Positions 25,651-34,960 of a DNA stretch of 52,189 nt are shown piece by piece. Every line of letters begins with the position of its first letter. The stretch's first letter is position 1. The translations under genes were made by a program, and so were the position numbers. Source of the stretch: Deltaproteobacteria bacterium (GTDB lineage Bacteria; Desulfobacterota; Syntrophobacteria; Syntrophobacterales; Syntrophobacteraceae). The DNA lies in assembly GCA_021793275.1 (NCBI GenBank), contig JAJYTC010000009.1, positions 1 through 52,189 of the forward strand. The letters run 5' to 3'. Under the pieces are notes generated by a model. The model searched no databases and was not told the DNA's origin. It was given only the letters and a program-made list of their open reading frames with translations.

Positions 25651-27339
25651 ATGAAACAGGGCGTTCTTCTGGTTATTTCCAATTCTTTCGACGCAACCGT
25701 CGATTTGTTGGTGTCGCGACTGGGCGCCGACAAAGTCTTTCGATTCAACTTCGACCTGTGGCATGATTACAAAATCGACATACACTCGAATCGTTTTATT
25801 CTCTCCGATCCAAGCGGGCGTGAAGTTGCGGGGGACCGTGTCGTTAAAGTCTTATGGCGCAAGCCCTGGAGTCGAAAAGCATACCGTCCTTCTTCCCGTT
25901 CGGACGAAGACCGATATTACGACGGGGAGATGCTTTACGCAATGCGCGAATTGGTAAACCTTTGCTGGCTGGACGGCAAAATTGTCCTGGTGGAACCCTT
26001 CGCCGAATTGCACGCCGGCAAATTCGTACAGCTCAAGCTCGCCCGGCGTTGTTTCCAGGTGCCGCAATACCAGTTCCGCCTGGGCGCCCGCTCCATTTTC
26101 CATGAAAAAAGCGAAACGGTAGCCAAAAGCCTCACAATGGAACCCGTGGGCGATGAACAATCCAGGGAGCTGCTTTTTACCACCAAAGTCGACGACCGCT
26201 CTCTTTCTCCGGGCTGTCCCTGGATGGTCCAGAGCTATATACCGGCCCACAAGGACATCACCATCGCTTTTGTATTCGATCGCCTTTTTGCTTTTGAGCT
26301 CGATCGAGGGGCATTCGTCGACAGGGTTGCGGACTGGCGCGAGTTGCCCTCCGACTGGAAGCGGGAGGATTGGCGGCCGCACCGGCTTCCCGATAACCTT
26401 GCTTCGGCAGTATTCGCATTCATGAAAGATATGGGCCTGCACTTTGGCCGGTTGGACTTTTTGCTGGGTCCCGAGGGCTATTTCTTTCTGGAAGTGAACA
26501 GCAACGGCGAGTGGGCCTGGCTTGACGCCGAAGGCCGGCATGGGCTTCTGTCTAAAGTGGTCGAAGAAGTTTCCCGGACACGCCTGTCCATTCCATACCG
26601 TTCGGCCGATTTGCCCGAGTTCCGTACCTTGAGCGATCGGGTGAAGGATGAATGGCGGAGCCGACTGGTTGATTTTCCGCGACTTGCTGGTCCGTGTGTG
26701 GGCAGACCGCGACACCCGGCCGGGCCTTTGCGTCGTGGTTTTTCTCCTTTTGGCATCCGCCGCCTTCCATGCGGCAGTTCCCGTATTTTACAAGGATTTG
26801 ATCGATCATTTTGTGGCTCGGCCCGCCGTCATTCCGGTCCTTTTAGCGGCGGCCTATATTGGCGCTCAAAGCATTGCCAGGGCCTGCGGAGAGTTGCGTT
26901 GGAGCTACTACGGCCGGATCGAACAGAGGATGCGGCGGCGCATGGCGTTGGAACTCTTCGATCACGTGCACGCCCTCTCGCTGCGCTATCACCTGGAGCG
27001 TCGAACCGGCGCCCTGCAGCAAATCGTCGGAAACGGGCTTCTTGGCTGCTGTATCGTCCTGCAAAATTTTTTATACGTCATAATACCGCTGGTTTTCGAA
27101 CTGGCCTTGATAGGCGCAGTGATCGTCGCCTGGGGCAAGCCCTTCTATCTGGCCATTCTTGTGTCCACGGCCTTTTTGTACATCGCTGCCACCATAAAGG
27201 TCATCGAAAAACAAAAAGTATTGCAACAGGAGGCCGCAGCAGCCCAGATCGAGGCTGCCGGCGTGGCCACCGACAGCTATCTCAACTACGAGACCATGAA
27301 ATACTTCGACGGCGGGAGCATGGTGCGGGACCGCCTTGA
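25651..27339 (+). CDS. Graspetide-type ATP-grasp peptide ligase; frame runs on into the exporter gene
   Basis: The first 330 or so residues form an ATP-grasp ligase resembling MvdD/MvdC-type graspetide enzymes: VLLVISNSFDATVD at the N-terminus, a central lysine-rich region, and the metal/ATP-binding end GRLDFLLGPEGYFFLEVNSNGEW. They would form side-chain ester or amide links in the 61-residue peptide. The recognisable protein ends near base 26640, yet this frame has no stop until 27339, so the last 230 residues are read out of frame from the exporter gene and look like non-protein sequence. Both other frames have TGA at the junction (26642-26644 and 26649-26651). A one-base error, a real frameshift or recoding should be considered. 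The ribosome site at the ATG is weak. Confidence 0.72.
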   Translation: MKQGVLLVISNSFDATVDLLVSRLGADKVFRFNFDLWHDYKIDIHSNRFILSDPSGREVAGDRVVKVLWRKPWSRKAYRPSSRSDEDRYYDGEMLYAMRELVNLCWLDGKIVLVEPFAELHAGKFVQLKLARRCFQVPQYQFRLGARSIFHEKSETVAKSLTMEPVGDEQSRELLFTTKVDDRSLSPGCPWMVQSYIPAHKDITIAFVFDRLFAFELDRGAFVDRVADWRELPSDWKREDWRPHRLPDNLASAVFAFMKDMGLHFGRLDFLLGPEGYFFLEVNSNGEWAWLDAEGRHGLLSKVVEEVSRTRLSIPYRSADLPEFRTLSDRVKDEWRSRLVDFPRLAGPCVGRPRHPAGPLRRGFSPFGIRRLPCGSSRILQGFDRSFCGSARRHSGPFSGGLYWRSKHCQGLRRVALELLRPDRTEDAAAHGVGTLRSRARPLAALSPGASNRRPAANRRKRASWLLYRPAKFFIRHNTAGFRTGLDRRSDRRLGQALLSGHSCVHGLFVHRCHHKGHRKTKSIATGGRSSPDRGCRRGHRQLSQLRDHEILRRREHGAGPP

Positions 27340-28396
27340 CCGGTCACTCAAACGAAGTGCAAACGGCTGGACCGGCTATTATGACCGCCGCGCCATAACC
27401 GGGCTTACGCAGACGCTATGCATGAGCCTCGGCTTGTCGTCCGCCCTGGTTCTTGCAATGCATGATCTGGCTAAAGGCGCACTGACCGTGGGCGGCCTGG
27501 TACTCGTCGTTTCGTGTTTTTTGCAGGTCATGCGTCCGGTTGAAAGCTTAGGCCTGGCTTATCGCGAAATCATGACAGGCATTACTTATGTCAAGCAGAT
27601 GATGGAACTGTTGCGGGAACGCTCGGAGGTTTGCTGCCTGCCGGGCGCCCAACTGCTTCCGCCGGGCGGGGGCGAAGTTTTGTTCGACCGGGTGAGTTTT
27701 TCCTACGATACCGATCTGCCCATTCTTCGGGAAGTGAGTTTCCGAATCCGTCCCGGCGGCACTTTGGCTGTCGTCGGTCCGAGTGGGGCGGGCAAATCAA
27801 CGCTGTCCCGGCTTCTTTTTCGCTTCTACGATGTCACTGGCGGCTACATCGCCGTAGACGGCCATCGGCTGGGGCATGTCACCCTGGACAGTGTGAGAGA
27901 CTCCATAGCCGTGGTGCCACAGGATACGGTCCTGTTCAATGATACACTGGCCTTCAACATAGGTATTGCCCGGCCCGGCTGCAGCCTGGAAGAAATCAGG
28001 GAGGGCGCAAGGCTTGCCGGGATTGCGGAATTTATCGACTCACTGCCGGACGGCTACAACACGATAGTAGGTGAACGAGGTCTAAAGCTTTCCGGCGGCG
28101 AGAGGCAGCGTATCGCTATTGCCCGCGCAGCGCTCAAACGCCCGAGGATCTTCATATTCGATGAAGCCACGTCGTCGCTCGACAGCGAGACGGAACGCCT
28201 CATTCAGCAGAACATCGAGCAACTCGCAAAAGGAGTAACGACCCTGCTGATCGCCCATCGCCTCTCCACTGTCGTGCGCGCCGACGAAATCCTCGTATTG
28301 GCCGAAGGCCGGGTGGCCGAACGAGGCACTCACAACGAACTGCTTTCTCAGGGCGGCCTCTACGCAAAGATGTGGGAACGGCAGACACAAGTTTGA
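26648..28396 (+). CDS. ABC exporter (ATPase-permease) of the graspetide-like locus
   Basis: A 582-residue half-transporter. A six-helix membrane domain (about 20-310) is followed by an ATPase with Walker A GPSGAGKSTLSR, Q-loop VVPQDTVLFND, signature LSGGERQR, Walker B FIFDEATSSLD and H-loop IAHRLS. It lacks a C39 peptidase, so the leader would be removed by another protease or retained. The start ATG overlaps a TGA in a third frame as ATGA, which looks like a normal coupled junction with a ligase stop that is now out of frame. Its codon use is GC-rich, like the rest of the chromosome and unlike locus 1. Confidence 0.9.
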   Translation: MNGGADWLIFRDLLVRVWADRDTRPGLCVVVFLLLASAAFHAAVPVFYKDLIDHFVARPAVIPVLLAAAYIGAQSIARACGELRWSYYGRIEQRMRRRMALELFDHVHALSLRYHLERRTGALQQIVGNGLLGCCIVLQNFLYVIIPLVFELALIGAVIVAWGKPFYLAILVSTAFLYIAATIKVIEKQKVLQQEAAAAQIEAAGVATDSYLNYETMKYFDGGSMVRDRLDRSLKRSANGWTGYYDRRAITGLTQTLCMSLGLSSALVLAMHDLAKGALTVGGLVLVVSCFLQVMRPVESLGLAYREIMTGITYVKQMMELLRERSEVCCLPGAQLLPPGGGEVLFDRVSFSYDTDLPILREVSFRIRPGGTLAVVGPSGAGKSTLSRLLFRFYDVTGGYIAVDGHRLGHVTLDSVRDSIAVVPQDTVLFNDTLAFNIGIARPGCSLEEIREGARLAGIAEFIDSLPDGYNTIVGERGLKLSGGERQRIAIARAALKRPRIFIFDEATSSLDSETERLIQQNIEQLAKGVTTLLIAHRLSTVVRADEILVLAEGRVAERGTHNELLSQGGLYAKMWERQTQV

Positions 28397-28425
28397 GCAT
28401 CATGCAAGGGGAAAGGATACTCAAT

Positions 28426-28986
28426 ATGAATCTAATATCCATTGAAGATTTTTCGCCCTTCATCTCTGCGCTGAAATTCGGTGCTCACAAACATCGATAC
28501 CAGAAGAGAAAGGACGCGGAACAAACACCATACTTCAATCACCCGATCGAAGTTGCCGAACTCCTTTGGAGAGTGGGGAATGTCAGAGATATAAGCGTTC
28601 TGACAGCCGCACTTCTCCATGACGTAATCGAAGACACTGAAACCACGCATGAAGATATCGAAACTAATTTTGGGGCAAGAGTACTCTCATTGGTACTTGA
28701 AGTGTCCGACGACAAGAGCCTTCCGAAAGAAACTCGCAAGGAACTGCAGGTAAAACATGCTTCCGGTCTCAGCCCGGGCGCCAGGTTGATCAAAATAGCC
28801 GATAAAATCTGTAACGTCAGGGACGTTACCCATTCACCTCCGCCGGAATGGTCATTCCGGAGGCGCATGGAATATCTCGATTGGGCGGAAAGGGTTGTCA
28901 AAGCCATGAATGGATGCAATGAAAATCTCGAGGAGGAGTTTTATAGAATGCTCAGGGAAGGACGACAAAGAATCAATGCCGGCTGA
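28426..28986 (+). CDS. Small alarmone hydrolase, HD domain (MESH1/SpoT hydrolase-like)
   Basis: A 186-residue stand-alone HD-domain protein. Key motifs match ppGpp hydrolases: PYFNHPIEVAELL, the HD pair in LLHDVIEDTET, and IKIADKICNVRD. No synthetase, TGS or ACT domain is present, so it should only degrade (p)ppGpp or a related nucleotide such as NADPH, as reported for MESH1-type enzymes. The start at 28426 follows AAAGGA by about 8 bases; an ATG at 28402 is an alternative. It begins 29 bases after the graspetide exporter and could share its transcript, though no functional link is evident. Confidence 0.82.
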   Translation: MNLISIEDFSPFISALKFGAHKHRYQKRKDAEQTPYFNHPIEVAELLWRVGNVRDISVLTAALLHDVIEDTETTHEDIETNFGARVLSLVLEVSDDKSLPKETRKELQVKHASGLSPGARLIKIADKICNVRDVTHSPPPEWSFRRRMEYLDWAERVVKAMNGCNENLEEEFYRMLREGRQRINAG

Positions 28987-29227
28987 TCCATGGTAGATTC
29001 TGCGTCCGGGACTCCCGTCTGCTCCCATTTCTTCAAGAGAAATTGTCCACGTTTGCCGTTACCAGGCGGCTCCTGCCTTTATCCGTTGCAGTCACCGACA
29101 CCAGCCTGACGCCGGGTCTTCCGGGAAAGGAGAGCAGGCTCGCCGCCTGGCAGCCTAATGTCAAAAGACTGCCTTAAAAAGCTGTTTAACTATTCAGATC
29201 GGAAGCTGACAAAGGAAGGACTTCTCT

Positions 29228-29420
29228 GAGGCGTCCCCGGCTTCATGGTCGGCGGAGCTTTGGCATCAGCTTCAGGGGCTGTGGCCGCATCCCTTGCCAA
29301 AAGGGGTATCGATGACCAATTTGTGGAAGGTCTGTGGAAAAATTTCAAGTCTGGCTGCTCCGCTCTGTTCGCATCGATGCGAAAAGCAGACCCCGACCGT
29401 GTGAGAATGGAGAAGGGGAT
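29228..29420 (+). pseudogene. Remnant of a DUF1269-type membrane protein gene
   Basis: The frame through 29245 encodes a glycine/alanine-rich segment ([14 protein letters not shown]) followed by KRGIDDQFVEGLW and GCSALFASMRKADPDRV. This resembles the C-terminal half of DUF1269 proteins, which have a Gly/Ala helix, a GIDD-x-F motif and a SALF strand. A TGA lies just before it in frame (about 29227), and the N-terminal half is not recognisable upstream. The frame then runs into the PHA synthase start. The 250 bases before it (28987-29227) hold no supported gene. Confidence 0.45.
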
Positions 29421-31157
29421 ATGGAAGAATACAAATCGACGGTCTATTTTAGTATGGACAGACTGATTAACTCCTTGCAGGGACGCTCCACCCTTGCTCT
29501 TTCTCCGGAATCCCTGGGGCTCGCCTATTTCGATTGGGCGACCCATATGATGAAATCGCCCGGCAAGCGAATGGAGCTTACCGAAGATGCATTCCGAAGC
29601 CTGGTAAAATGTTGCTATTATGCTCTGGAATGTTTGACAAATAAGGAGAGTTCCTCTTGCGCGACAAACTCTAATGACGACACACGCTTTGGCTCCGAAG
29701 AATGGAACAAATGGCCTTTCAACCTATACCGTCACCTCTTTCTTGCTATAGAGCGATGGTGGCAAAGCGCGACAACCGAAGTACCCGGCGTCAGCGAGCA
29801 CCATCAGGTTACCGCTGCCTTTGTGGCGCGTCAAATTCTCGATATGTTTTCGCCTTCAAATTGCATTCCGACCAATCCCGAGGTCTTGCAAACCATCCTC
29901 ATGCAGGGCGGCCATAATCTGGTTCGAGGATGGCGTAATTTTCACGAGGACCAGCAGAGGGTAATGCATCAGGAAAGACCCGTTGGAAGTGAGAATTACA
30001 AGGTCGGCAAGGACGTTGGGATCACACCCGGCAAGGTTGTATTTCGCAACCGGCTCATAGAGCTGATCCAGTACAGCCCGTCAACGGAGAATGTCTATGC
30101 TGAACCCGTCCTTATTGTTCCCGCCTGGATCATGAAATACTACATCCTCGATCTCTCCCCCAATAACTCCCTGGTTAAGTTTCTTGTGGACAAGGGGCAC
30201 ACGGTCTTCATGATATCGTGGAAAAATCCCGGACCGGAGGACCGTCATCTGGGGTTGTACGACTATCAGTTCCGGGGAGCTATGGCAGCAATCGATACCG
30301 TTTCAACCATCATCCCCGACCGCAGAATTAATGCTGTGGGATATTGCATCGGGGGGACACTGCTCGCCATTGCTGCTGCCACTATGTCACGAGATAACGA
30401 CGAGCGTCTGCGCAGCATGAGCCTGCTTGCAGCCCAAACCGACTTCACGGAAGCGGGAGAGCTTATGCTGTTTATCGACGAGAGCCAGGTGAACTACCTG
30501 GAGGACACAATGTGGGCGCAAGGCTATTTGGATACGAAACAGATGGCCGGGGCGTTCCAGATTCTGAGGTCCAACGACCTTATCTGGTCCCGAATCGTTC
30601 ACGACTACCTCCTGGGCGAACGTCAGCCGATCAATGACCTCATGGCGTGGAATTCGGATTCAACCCGCATGCCCTTTCGCATGCACAGTGAGTATCTGAG
30701 GAGGCTGTTTCTCAACAATGATCTGATGGAAGGGCGCTACATAGTAGACGGCCGACCCATCGTGTTAAGCGACATTCACGTTCCAACCTTCCTGGTGGCC
30801 ACAACAAAGGACCATGTGAGCCCCTGGCGCTCTGTTTACAAGTTTCATCTTTTCAGTGCCGCCGAGGAGACAACTTTTGTGCTCACCAGCGGCGGCCATA
30901 ATGCCGGCATTGTGAGCGAGCCGGGTCATCGACGACGCAGCTATCAAATGGCGACCCGAAGAGAGGGCGAAAAGTATATCGACGCTGAAACATGGGTTGA
31001 TGTGGCGCCTGTGCATGAGGGTTCCTGGTGGATAGCATGGCAGGACTGGCTGGCGCGGCTCTCCAGCGGACAGGCGCCGCCGCCCGAAACAGGAGCCAGG
31101 GACAAGGGCATATTTCCTCTCTATGATGCACCGGGACGTTACGTGATGGAAGAGTAG
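29421..31157 (+). CDS. phaC: Poly(3-hydroxyalkanoate) synthase
   Basis: A 578-residue alpha/beta-hydrolase that polymerises hydroxyacyl-CoA into storage polyester. The lipase-like box is GYCIGG with the catalytic cysteine at about residue 309; the acid is in TTKDHVSPW and the histidine in SGGHNAGIV. The N-terminal domain has the family's WPFNLYRHLFLAIERWW stretch. Size and organisation fit class I. The start at 29421 has GGAGAAGGGG just upstream; an earlier ATG at 29334 would add residues unlike the family. No phaA, phaB, phasin or depolymerase gene is adjacent, so monomer supply is encoded elsewhere. Confidence 0.88.
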   Translation: MEEYKSTVYFSMDRLINSLQGRSTLALSPESLGLAYFDWATHMMKSPGKRMELTEDAFRSLVKCCYYALECLTNKESSSCATNSNDDTRFGSEEWNKWPFNLYRHLFLAIERWWQSATTEVPGVSEHHQVTAAFVARQILDMFSPSNCIPTNPEVLQTILMQGGHNLVRGWRNFHEDQQRVMHQERPVGSENYKVGKDVGITPGKVVFRNRLIELIQYSPSTENVYAEPVLIVPAWIMKYYILDLSPNNSLVKFLVDKGHTVFMISWKNPGPEDRHLGLYDYQFRGAMAAIDTVSTIIPDRRINAVGYCIGGTLLAIAAATMSRDNDERLRSMSLLAAQTDFTEAGELMLFIDESQVNYLEDTMWAQGYLDTKQMAGAFQILRSNDLIWSRIVHDYLLGERQPINDLMAWNSDSTRMPFRMHSEYLRRLFLNNDLMEGRYIVDGRPIVLSDIHVPTFLVATTKDHVSPWRSVYKFHLFSAAEETTFVLTSGGHNAGIVSEPGHRRRSYQMATRREGEKYIDAETWVDVAPVHEGSWWIAWQDWLARLSSGQAPPPETGARDKGIFPLYDAPGRYVMEE

Positions 31158-31171
31158 GACTCAGCGGGATT

Positions 31172-31648
31172 TCATAGGCTTTTATTTTCCTCCAGAAATT
31201 TAGGCGAACGCAGCTTCAGCCCCTTTCCCTTGAGAGTCATCAGGGTCGAAGTGCCATGGGCGACCCGATCCCCGGAACTGTTGTATACGGTTGCCTCGGC
31301 ATAACTGATCGATTTGCCCGTATGGATAGCGGCGCCTTTGGCGATCAGCACGCCGGTTCCAACCGCTTTCAGGTAGTTCAGTTTCAAATCGACATTCACC
31401 ATGCCGTTTTCTTCGGGAATTCTCATGAAAGCCGCCCAGAAGGTCGCGGTATCGATGAGCGTGGCGAACACGCCCCCGTGGACGTTGCCGAAAGGCTGGA
31501 GATGATAGGTACCGGTTTTGAGTTCGATCACCGCTCTATCCAGCGCCAGCTCGGAAACCCGCATCGATATATGATCCGGATAGGGACTGGTGTTGACGAC
31601 CTCAATCAATTCACGAATATATTCGGGGTTGAGCTTGGGCAAATCCAT
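31172..31648 (-). CDS. PaaI-family hotdog thioesterase
   Basis: A 158-residue single hotdog-fold acyl-CoA thioesterase. The active-site region is NVHGGVFATLIDTATFWA, matching the HGG-x-(7)-D pattern of PaaI/YbgC-like enzymes. It would hydrolyse aryl- or acyl-CoA, possibly relieving CoA trapping during aromatic acid or fatty acid metabolism. A GAGGGAGA ribosome site precedes the ATG and a good sigma-70-like promoter lies about 45 bases upstream. It converges with the PHA synthase gene with 14 bases between stops. Confidence 0.85.
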   Translation of the reverse strand: MDLPKLNPEYIRELIEVVNTSPYPDHISMRVSELALDRAVIELKTGTYHLQPFGNVHGGVFATLIDTATFWAAFMRIPEENGMVNVDLKLNYLKAVGTGVLIAKGAAIHTGKSISYAEATVYNSSGDRVAHGTSTLMTLKGKGLKLRSPKFLEENKSL

Positions 31649-31695
31649 TCTCCCTCTTTCAGGTAAAAATAACAGTTTCTATGTATTGCCGGGTG

Positions 31696-31723
31696 ATTAT
31701 AGCACGGTTGACGCAGAGCGCAA
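31696..31723 (-). promoter_or_regulatory. Sigma-70-like promoter for the thioesterase
   Basis: On the minus strand TTGCGC (31723-31718) and a consensus TATAAT (31701-31696) are separated by 16 bases. The predicted start is near 31689, giving a leader of about 40 bases. Confidence 0.5.
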
Positions 31724-31930
31724 CGGCAGCGCCATTCTTGATCGACCTTTCCGAAAAATTCCGCTCCTGCCCGCTCTCTTACTCTTGCCTTCTCTGGTTT
31801 CCGTTTTGAAGCCCCCGAATACTCTGTCCTTTTTCCCCGGCCTGTGGTAACAGCACTACTTTCCGGAAAGCTTCCTTTTTGGCCGACCGGATTTTTTGCG
31901 ATTATGCCCGGGAGAGAGGAAACCACACCG

Positions 31931-32872
31931 ATGAGCGGCCCGGACTGGGATAGCGCGCAGGAGCTTTTTCTGCAATACCTCCGCCACGAGCGGAACCTGA
32001 GCGAGGAGACCTTGAGAGCCTACGCGAGTGATTTAAGCCAGTTTGCCGGATATGCGCGCGGCCTGGCAGGATCATGCGGACTGCAACCGGGGTCGATAGG
32101 CGCTGAGACCATCCGTGGATATCTGGCCTCGGTCCACAGGTCGCTTGAAAAGACGAGCCGCGCCCGCAAGCTTTCCGCGCTTCGCTCATTTTACCGCTAT
32201 CTGATCAGCTCGGGCCTTTTCGCCGAGAATCCAGCCGATTTGGTCGCCCATCCAAAGATAGAGCAAAAAGTGCCTTCCTTCCTCACGGTGGACGCCGTAT
32301 TCCACTTTCTTGACGCCCTGTCCGGCGCAGCGCTCAAGCGAGACGGTTCGTGGAGAAAGGCGCGCAACTGGGCGCTTTTCGAATCGCTCTATTCGACGGG
32401 TATCCGCGTGAGCGAACTCGTAAAGCTAAACCGCGACGAGGTGATTTTCGACGAGGGGGTCGTTCGGGTGAGAGGAAAAGGGCGCAAGGAGCGTATTGTT
32501 CCGATCGGAACTAAAGCGCTCGACGCCCTGAAGTATTATCTTTCGGCATTGGAATTTCAGTTTTCCGAAAGGAGGGCCGGGGGTTCGCAGGCCCTTTTCT
32601 TGAATTCGAGGGGAGGAAGGCTTACGGCAAGGTCCGTCAACAGGATACTCAAGGCGGAACTGATCGGATGCGGACTTTGGCAGCATCTGAGCGCGCATGG
32701 GCTAAGGCACACTTTCGCCACGCATCTTCTTAATGCCGGCGCGGATCTCAGGGCCATCCAGGAGATGCTCGGACATGAAAGCCTGTCAACGACGCAGAGA
32801 TATACGCACGTGGACATCGACCGTTTGATGAAGGTATACGATGCGTCCCACCCGAGAAGCAGAAAAAAATAA
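31931..32872 (+). CDS. xerC: Tyrosine recombinase XerC
   Basis: A 313-residue site-specific recombinase that resolves chromosome dimers at dif. The N-terminal SAM-like DNA-binding domain spans about 10-100. The catalytic residues are Arg in STGIRVSEL, Lys in RGKGRKER, His-x2-Arg in [10 protein letters not shown], His in [10 protein letters not shown] and the nucleophile Tyr in RYTHVD. The start at 31931 is chosen because upstream codons are not family-like; an ATG at 31904 is possible. The order xerC-hslV-hslU equals codV-clpQ-clpY of Bacillus, supporting a real operon. Confidence 0.88.
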   Translation: MSGPDWDSAQELFLQYLRHERNLSEETLRAYASDLSQFAGYARGLAGSCGLQPGSIGAETIRGYLASVHRSLEKTSRARKLSALRSFYRYLISSGLFAENPADLVAHPKIEQKVPSFLTVDAVFHFLDALSGAALKRDGSWRKARNWALFESLYSTGIRVSELVKLNRDEVIFDEGVVRVRGKGRKERIVPIGTKALDALKYYLSALEFQFSERRAGGSQALFLNSRGGRLTARSVNRILKAELIGCGLWQHLSAHGLRHTFATHLLNAGADLRAIQEMLGHESLSTTQRYTHVDIDRLMKVYDASHPRSRKK

Positions 32873-32915
32873 GGGCGTCGTGATTATATTGGATAAGTTC
32901 AATTATTGTGATAAC

Positions 32916-32945
32916 TTGACCAAATTTGGCATAAAGTGCTATACC
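32916..32945 (+). promoter_or_regulatory. Sigma-70-like promoter before hslV
   Basis: TTGACC (32916-32921) and TATACC (32940-32945) are separated by 18 bases, just after xerC. It would allow hslVU expression independent of xerC. No CIRCE element is seen. Confidence 0.5.
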
Positions 32946-32964
32946 ATTTCATGGAGAGAAGAAA

Positions 32965-33510
32965 ATGCTTGTGCCTGGTTCCAGGGTGCGCAGCACAACA
33001 GTGATAGTTGTCCGCAAAAATGGCGGGGTTGTGATGGCCGGCGACGGCCAGGTCACAATGGGTGATACTATTGTAAAACAACAGGCCAAAAAGATCCGCA
33101 GGCTTTACCATGACAAGATTCTAACCGGCTTTGCGGGTTCGACCGCCGATGCGTTCACGCTGTTCGAGAGGCTGGAAGCCAAACTCGAACAATATAACGG
33201 CAACCTGAAACGGGCCGCGGTGGAACTGGCGAAGGACTGGCGAATGGACCGGGCCCTTCGCAAGCTTGAAGCGCTGCTTGTAGCCGCCGACGCCACAGAT
33301 TCTTTCATCCTGAGCGGCACGGGGGACGTGATAGAACCCGACGACGGGTTTGCGGCCGTAGGCTCGGGAGCGCCCTACGCGCTTGCCGCCGCGCGCGCCC
33401 TGGACCGCCATACGGACCTGTCGGCCCGCCGGATCGCCGAGGAAGCCATGAACATTGCCGCGTCGATCTGCATTTATACGAACAAGGAATTTGTGATCGA
33501 GGAGCTTTGA
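32965..33510 (+). CDS. hslV: HslV, proteolytic subunit of the HslUV (ClpQY) protease
   Basis: A 181-residue proteasome-like peptidase. The conserved start of mature HslV (T-T-x-V...RKNG...AGDGQVTMG) begins at residue 11, so about ten residues precede the catalytic N-terminal threonine. Cleavage before T11 is expected, as in HslV proteins with short propeptides; in the E. coli protein only Met is removed. A GGAGA site 7-8 bases upstream supports ATG 32965, though GTG at 32986 would leave a shorter extension. It lies 3 bases upstream of hslU and assembles with it. Confidence 0.93.
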   Translation: MLVPGSRVRSTTVIVVRKNGGVVMAGDGQVTMGDTIVKQQAKKIRRLYHDKILTGFAGSTADAFTLFERLEAKLEQYNGNLKRAAVELAKDWRMDRALRKLEALLVAADATDSFILSGTGDVIEPDDGFAAVGSGAPYALAAARALDRHTDLSARRIAEEAMNIAASICIYTNKEFVIEEL

Positions 33511-33513
33511 TTG

Positions 33514-34899
33514 ATGCAACAACCCCTTACACCGGCTGAAATAGTACGTGAGCTCGACAAATATATAATCGGCCAGAAAGATGCCAAGCGAATGGTCGCC
33601 ATAGCTCTGCGCAACAGGTGGAGAAGGCAGCAGGTGCCCGAACATCTGCGCGACGAGATAGCGCCCAAAAACATCATAATGATCGGGCCTACAGGCGTAG
33701 GCAAGACCGAGATAGCGCGCCGCCTCGCCCGCCTGGCCCAGTCTCCTTTTCTCAAGATCGAGGCCAGCAAGTTCACCGAGGTCGGTTACGTTGGCCGGGA
33801 CGTCGAATCCATGATTCGCGACCTTACCGAACTGGCAGTCAGCCTGGTCCGCAACGAGGAGATGGAAATTGTAAAAGTAAGGGCGGAGGAAATCGCCGAG
33901 GAAAAACTGCTCGATATTTTGCTGCCTCCCAAACAATCGAGCCCCGAGGTGAGGGAGCACCCTTTCCCGGAGGAGTCTACGGCCTTGATCGAAGTCAGCC
34001 AGGAGGTCGAACAGGCCGATTCCACCAGGGAAAAACTAAGGAAGCTGCTTCGCAAGGGTGCTCTCGACGACCGGTACGTAGACCTCGATGTCCCCGACCG
34101 TAACATGCCGATGGTCGAAATCTTCGCCGGCGCCGGCATGGAGGAAATGGATTATAACCTCAGGGAAATGCTCGGCTCTATGCTTCCCAAACGGACCAAG
34201 CGCCGGAAGGTTAAAATCCCTGAAGCCCGTGAAATACTTGTCGCCGAAGAATCCCAGCGCCTTGTCGATATGGATAAGGTCATAAAGTCTGCGATCGAGA
34301 GGGTCGAACACTCGGGGATCATATTTTTGGATGAAATCGACAAGATTGCGGGAAGAGAAGGCGGCGGTAGGGGCCCCGACGTGTCCAGAGAGGGCGTTCA
34401 GCGGGATCTCTTGCCCATAGTCGAGGGTTCGACCGTAACGACCAAATATGGAATGGTCAAAACCGATCACATCCTTTTTATAGCATCGGGCGCTTTTCAC
34501 ATCGCCAAGCCCTCCGACCTCATTCCGGAACTTCAGGGACGTTTTCCGATCCGCGTCGAGTTGACCTCGCTTTCCAAGGAGGATTTCGTGCGCATCTTGA
34601 AGGAGCCTGAAAACGCTCTGATAGCTCAGTACAAGGCGTTGCTCGAAACGGAAGGCGTCCACCTGGTCTTCGAGTCGGAGGCCATAGATGAGCTGGCCGA
34701 GATTGCATACCAGGTAAATTCGAGGACCGAGAACATAGGCGCAAGGAGGCTGCACACGGTCATGGAAAAGCTTCTGAGCGATATTTCCTTCAATGCGCCG
34801 GACCTCAAGGGCCAGACCGTCCATATCGACCACGATTACGTTCGCAAGGGTTTGAGCGAGATCATAAAGGACGAGGATTTGAGCAGGTATATTTTATAG
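33514..34899 (+). CDS. hslU: HslU, ATPase subunit of the HslUV protease
   Basis: A 461-residue AAA+ unfoldase that feeds substrates to HslV. Walker A is [15 protein letters not shown], and the pore motif is present as GYVGRDVES. The acidic intermediate (I) domain spans about residues 110-240. Walker B is [10 protein letters not shown], and sensor regions include SGAFH and the C-terminal [13 protein letters not shown]. The start is the ATG at 33514; the TTG one codon upstream is less likely. The stop is immediately followed by a short tandem repeat and a hairpin. Confidence 0.96.
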   Translation: MQQPLTPAEIVRELDKYIIGQKDAKRMVAIALRNRWRRQQVPEHLRDEIAPKNIIMIGPTGVGKTEIARRLARLAQSPFLKIEASKFTEVGYVGRDVESMIRDLTELAVSLVRNEEMEIVKVRAEEIAEEKLLDILLPPKQSSPEVREHPFPEESTALIEVSQEVEQADSTREKLRKLLRKGALDDRYVDLDVPDRNMPMVEIFAGAGMEEMDYNLREMLGSMLPKRTKRRKVKIPEAREILVAEESQRLVDMDKVIKSAIERVEHSGIIFLDEIDKIAGREGGGRGPDVSREGVQRDLLPIVEGSTVTTKYGMVKTDHILFIASGAFHIAKPSDLIPELQGRFPIRVELTSLSKEDFVRILKEPENALIAQYKALLETEGVHLVFESEAIDELAEIAYQVNSRTENIGARRLHTVMEKLLSDISFNAPDLKGQTVHIDHDYVRKGLSEIIKDEDLSRYIL

Positions 34900-34957
34900 T
34901 GAAGAGTGAAGAGTGAAGAGAAAAAGCTTTTCTCTGCTCACCGGTCACTGCTCACTG
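34899..34957. repeat. 7-bp tandem repeat and hairpin between hslU and queE
   Basis: Three copies of GTGAAGA start at the last base of the hslU stop (34899-34919). They are followed by an AGAAAAAGCTTTTCT palindrome that could end transcription from both sides, and by CTCACYG-like repeats up to the queE stop. Confidence 0.7.
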
Positions 34958-34960
34958 CTT

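Noticed and set aside
25852-26715. Long open frame on the minus strand opposite the ATP-grasp gene
   Set aside because: It lies entirely antisense to a recognised ligase, shows no domain and arises from GC-rich codon bias.
29225-29230. TGA in front of the DUF1269-like sequence as a selenocysteine codon
   Set aside because: DUF1269 proteins have no Cys/Sec at that point and the upstream frame does not resemble the family; decay is simpler.
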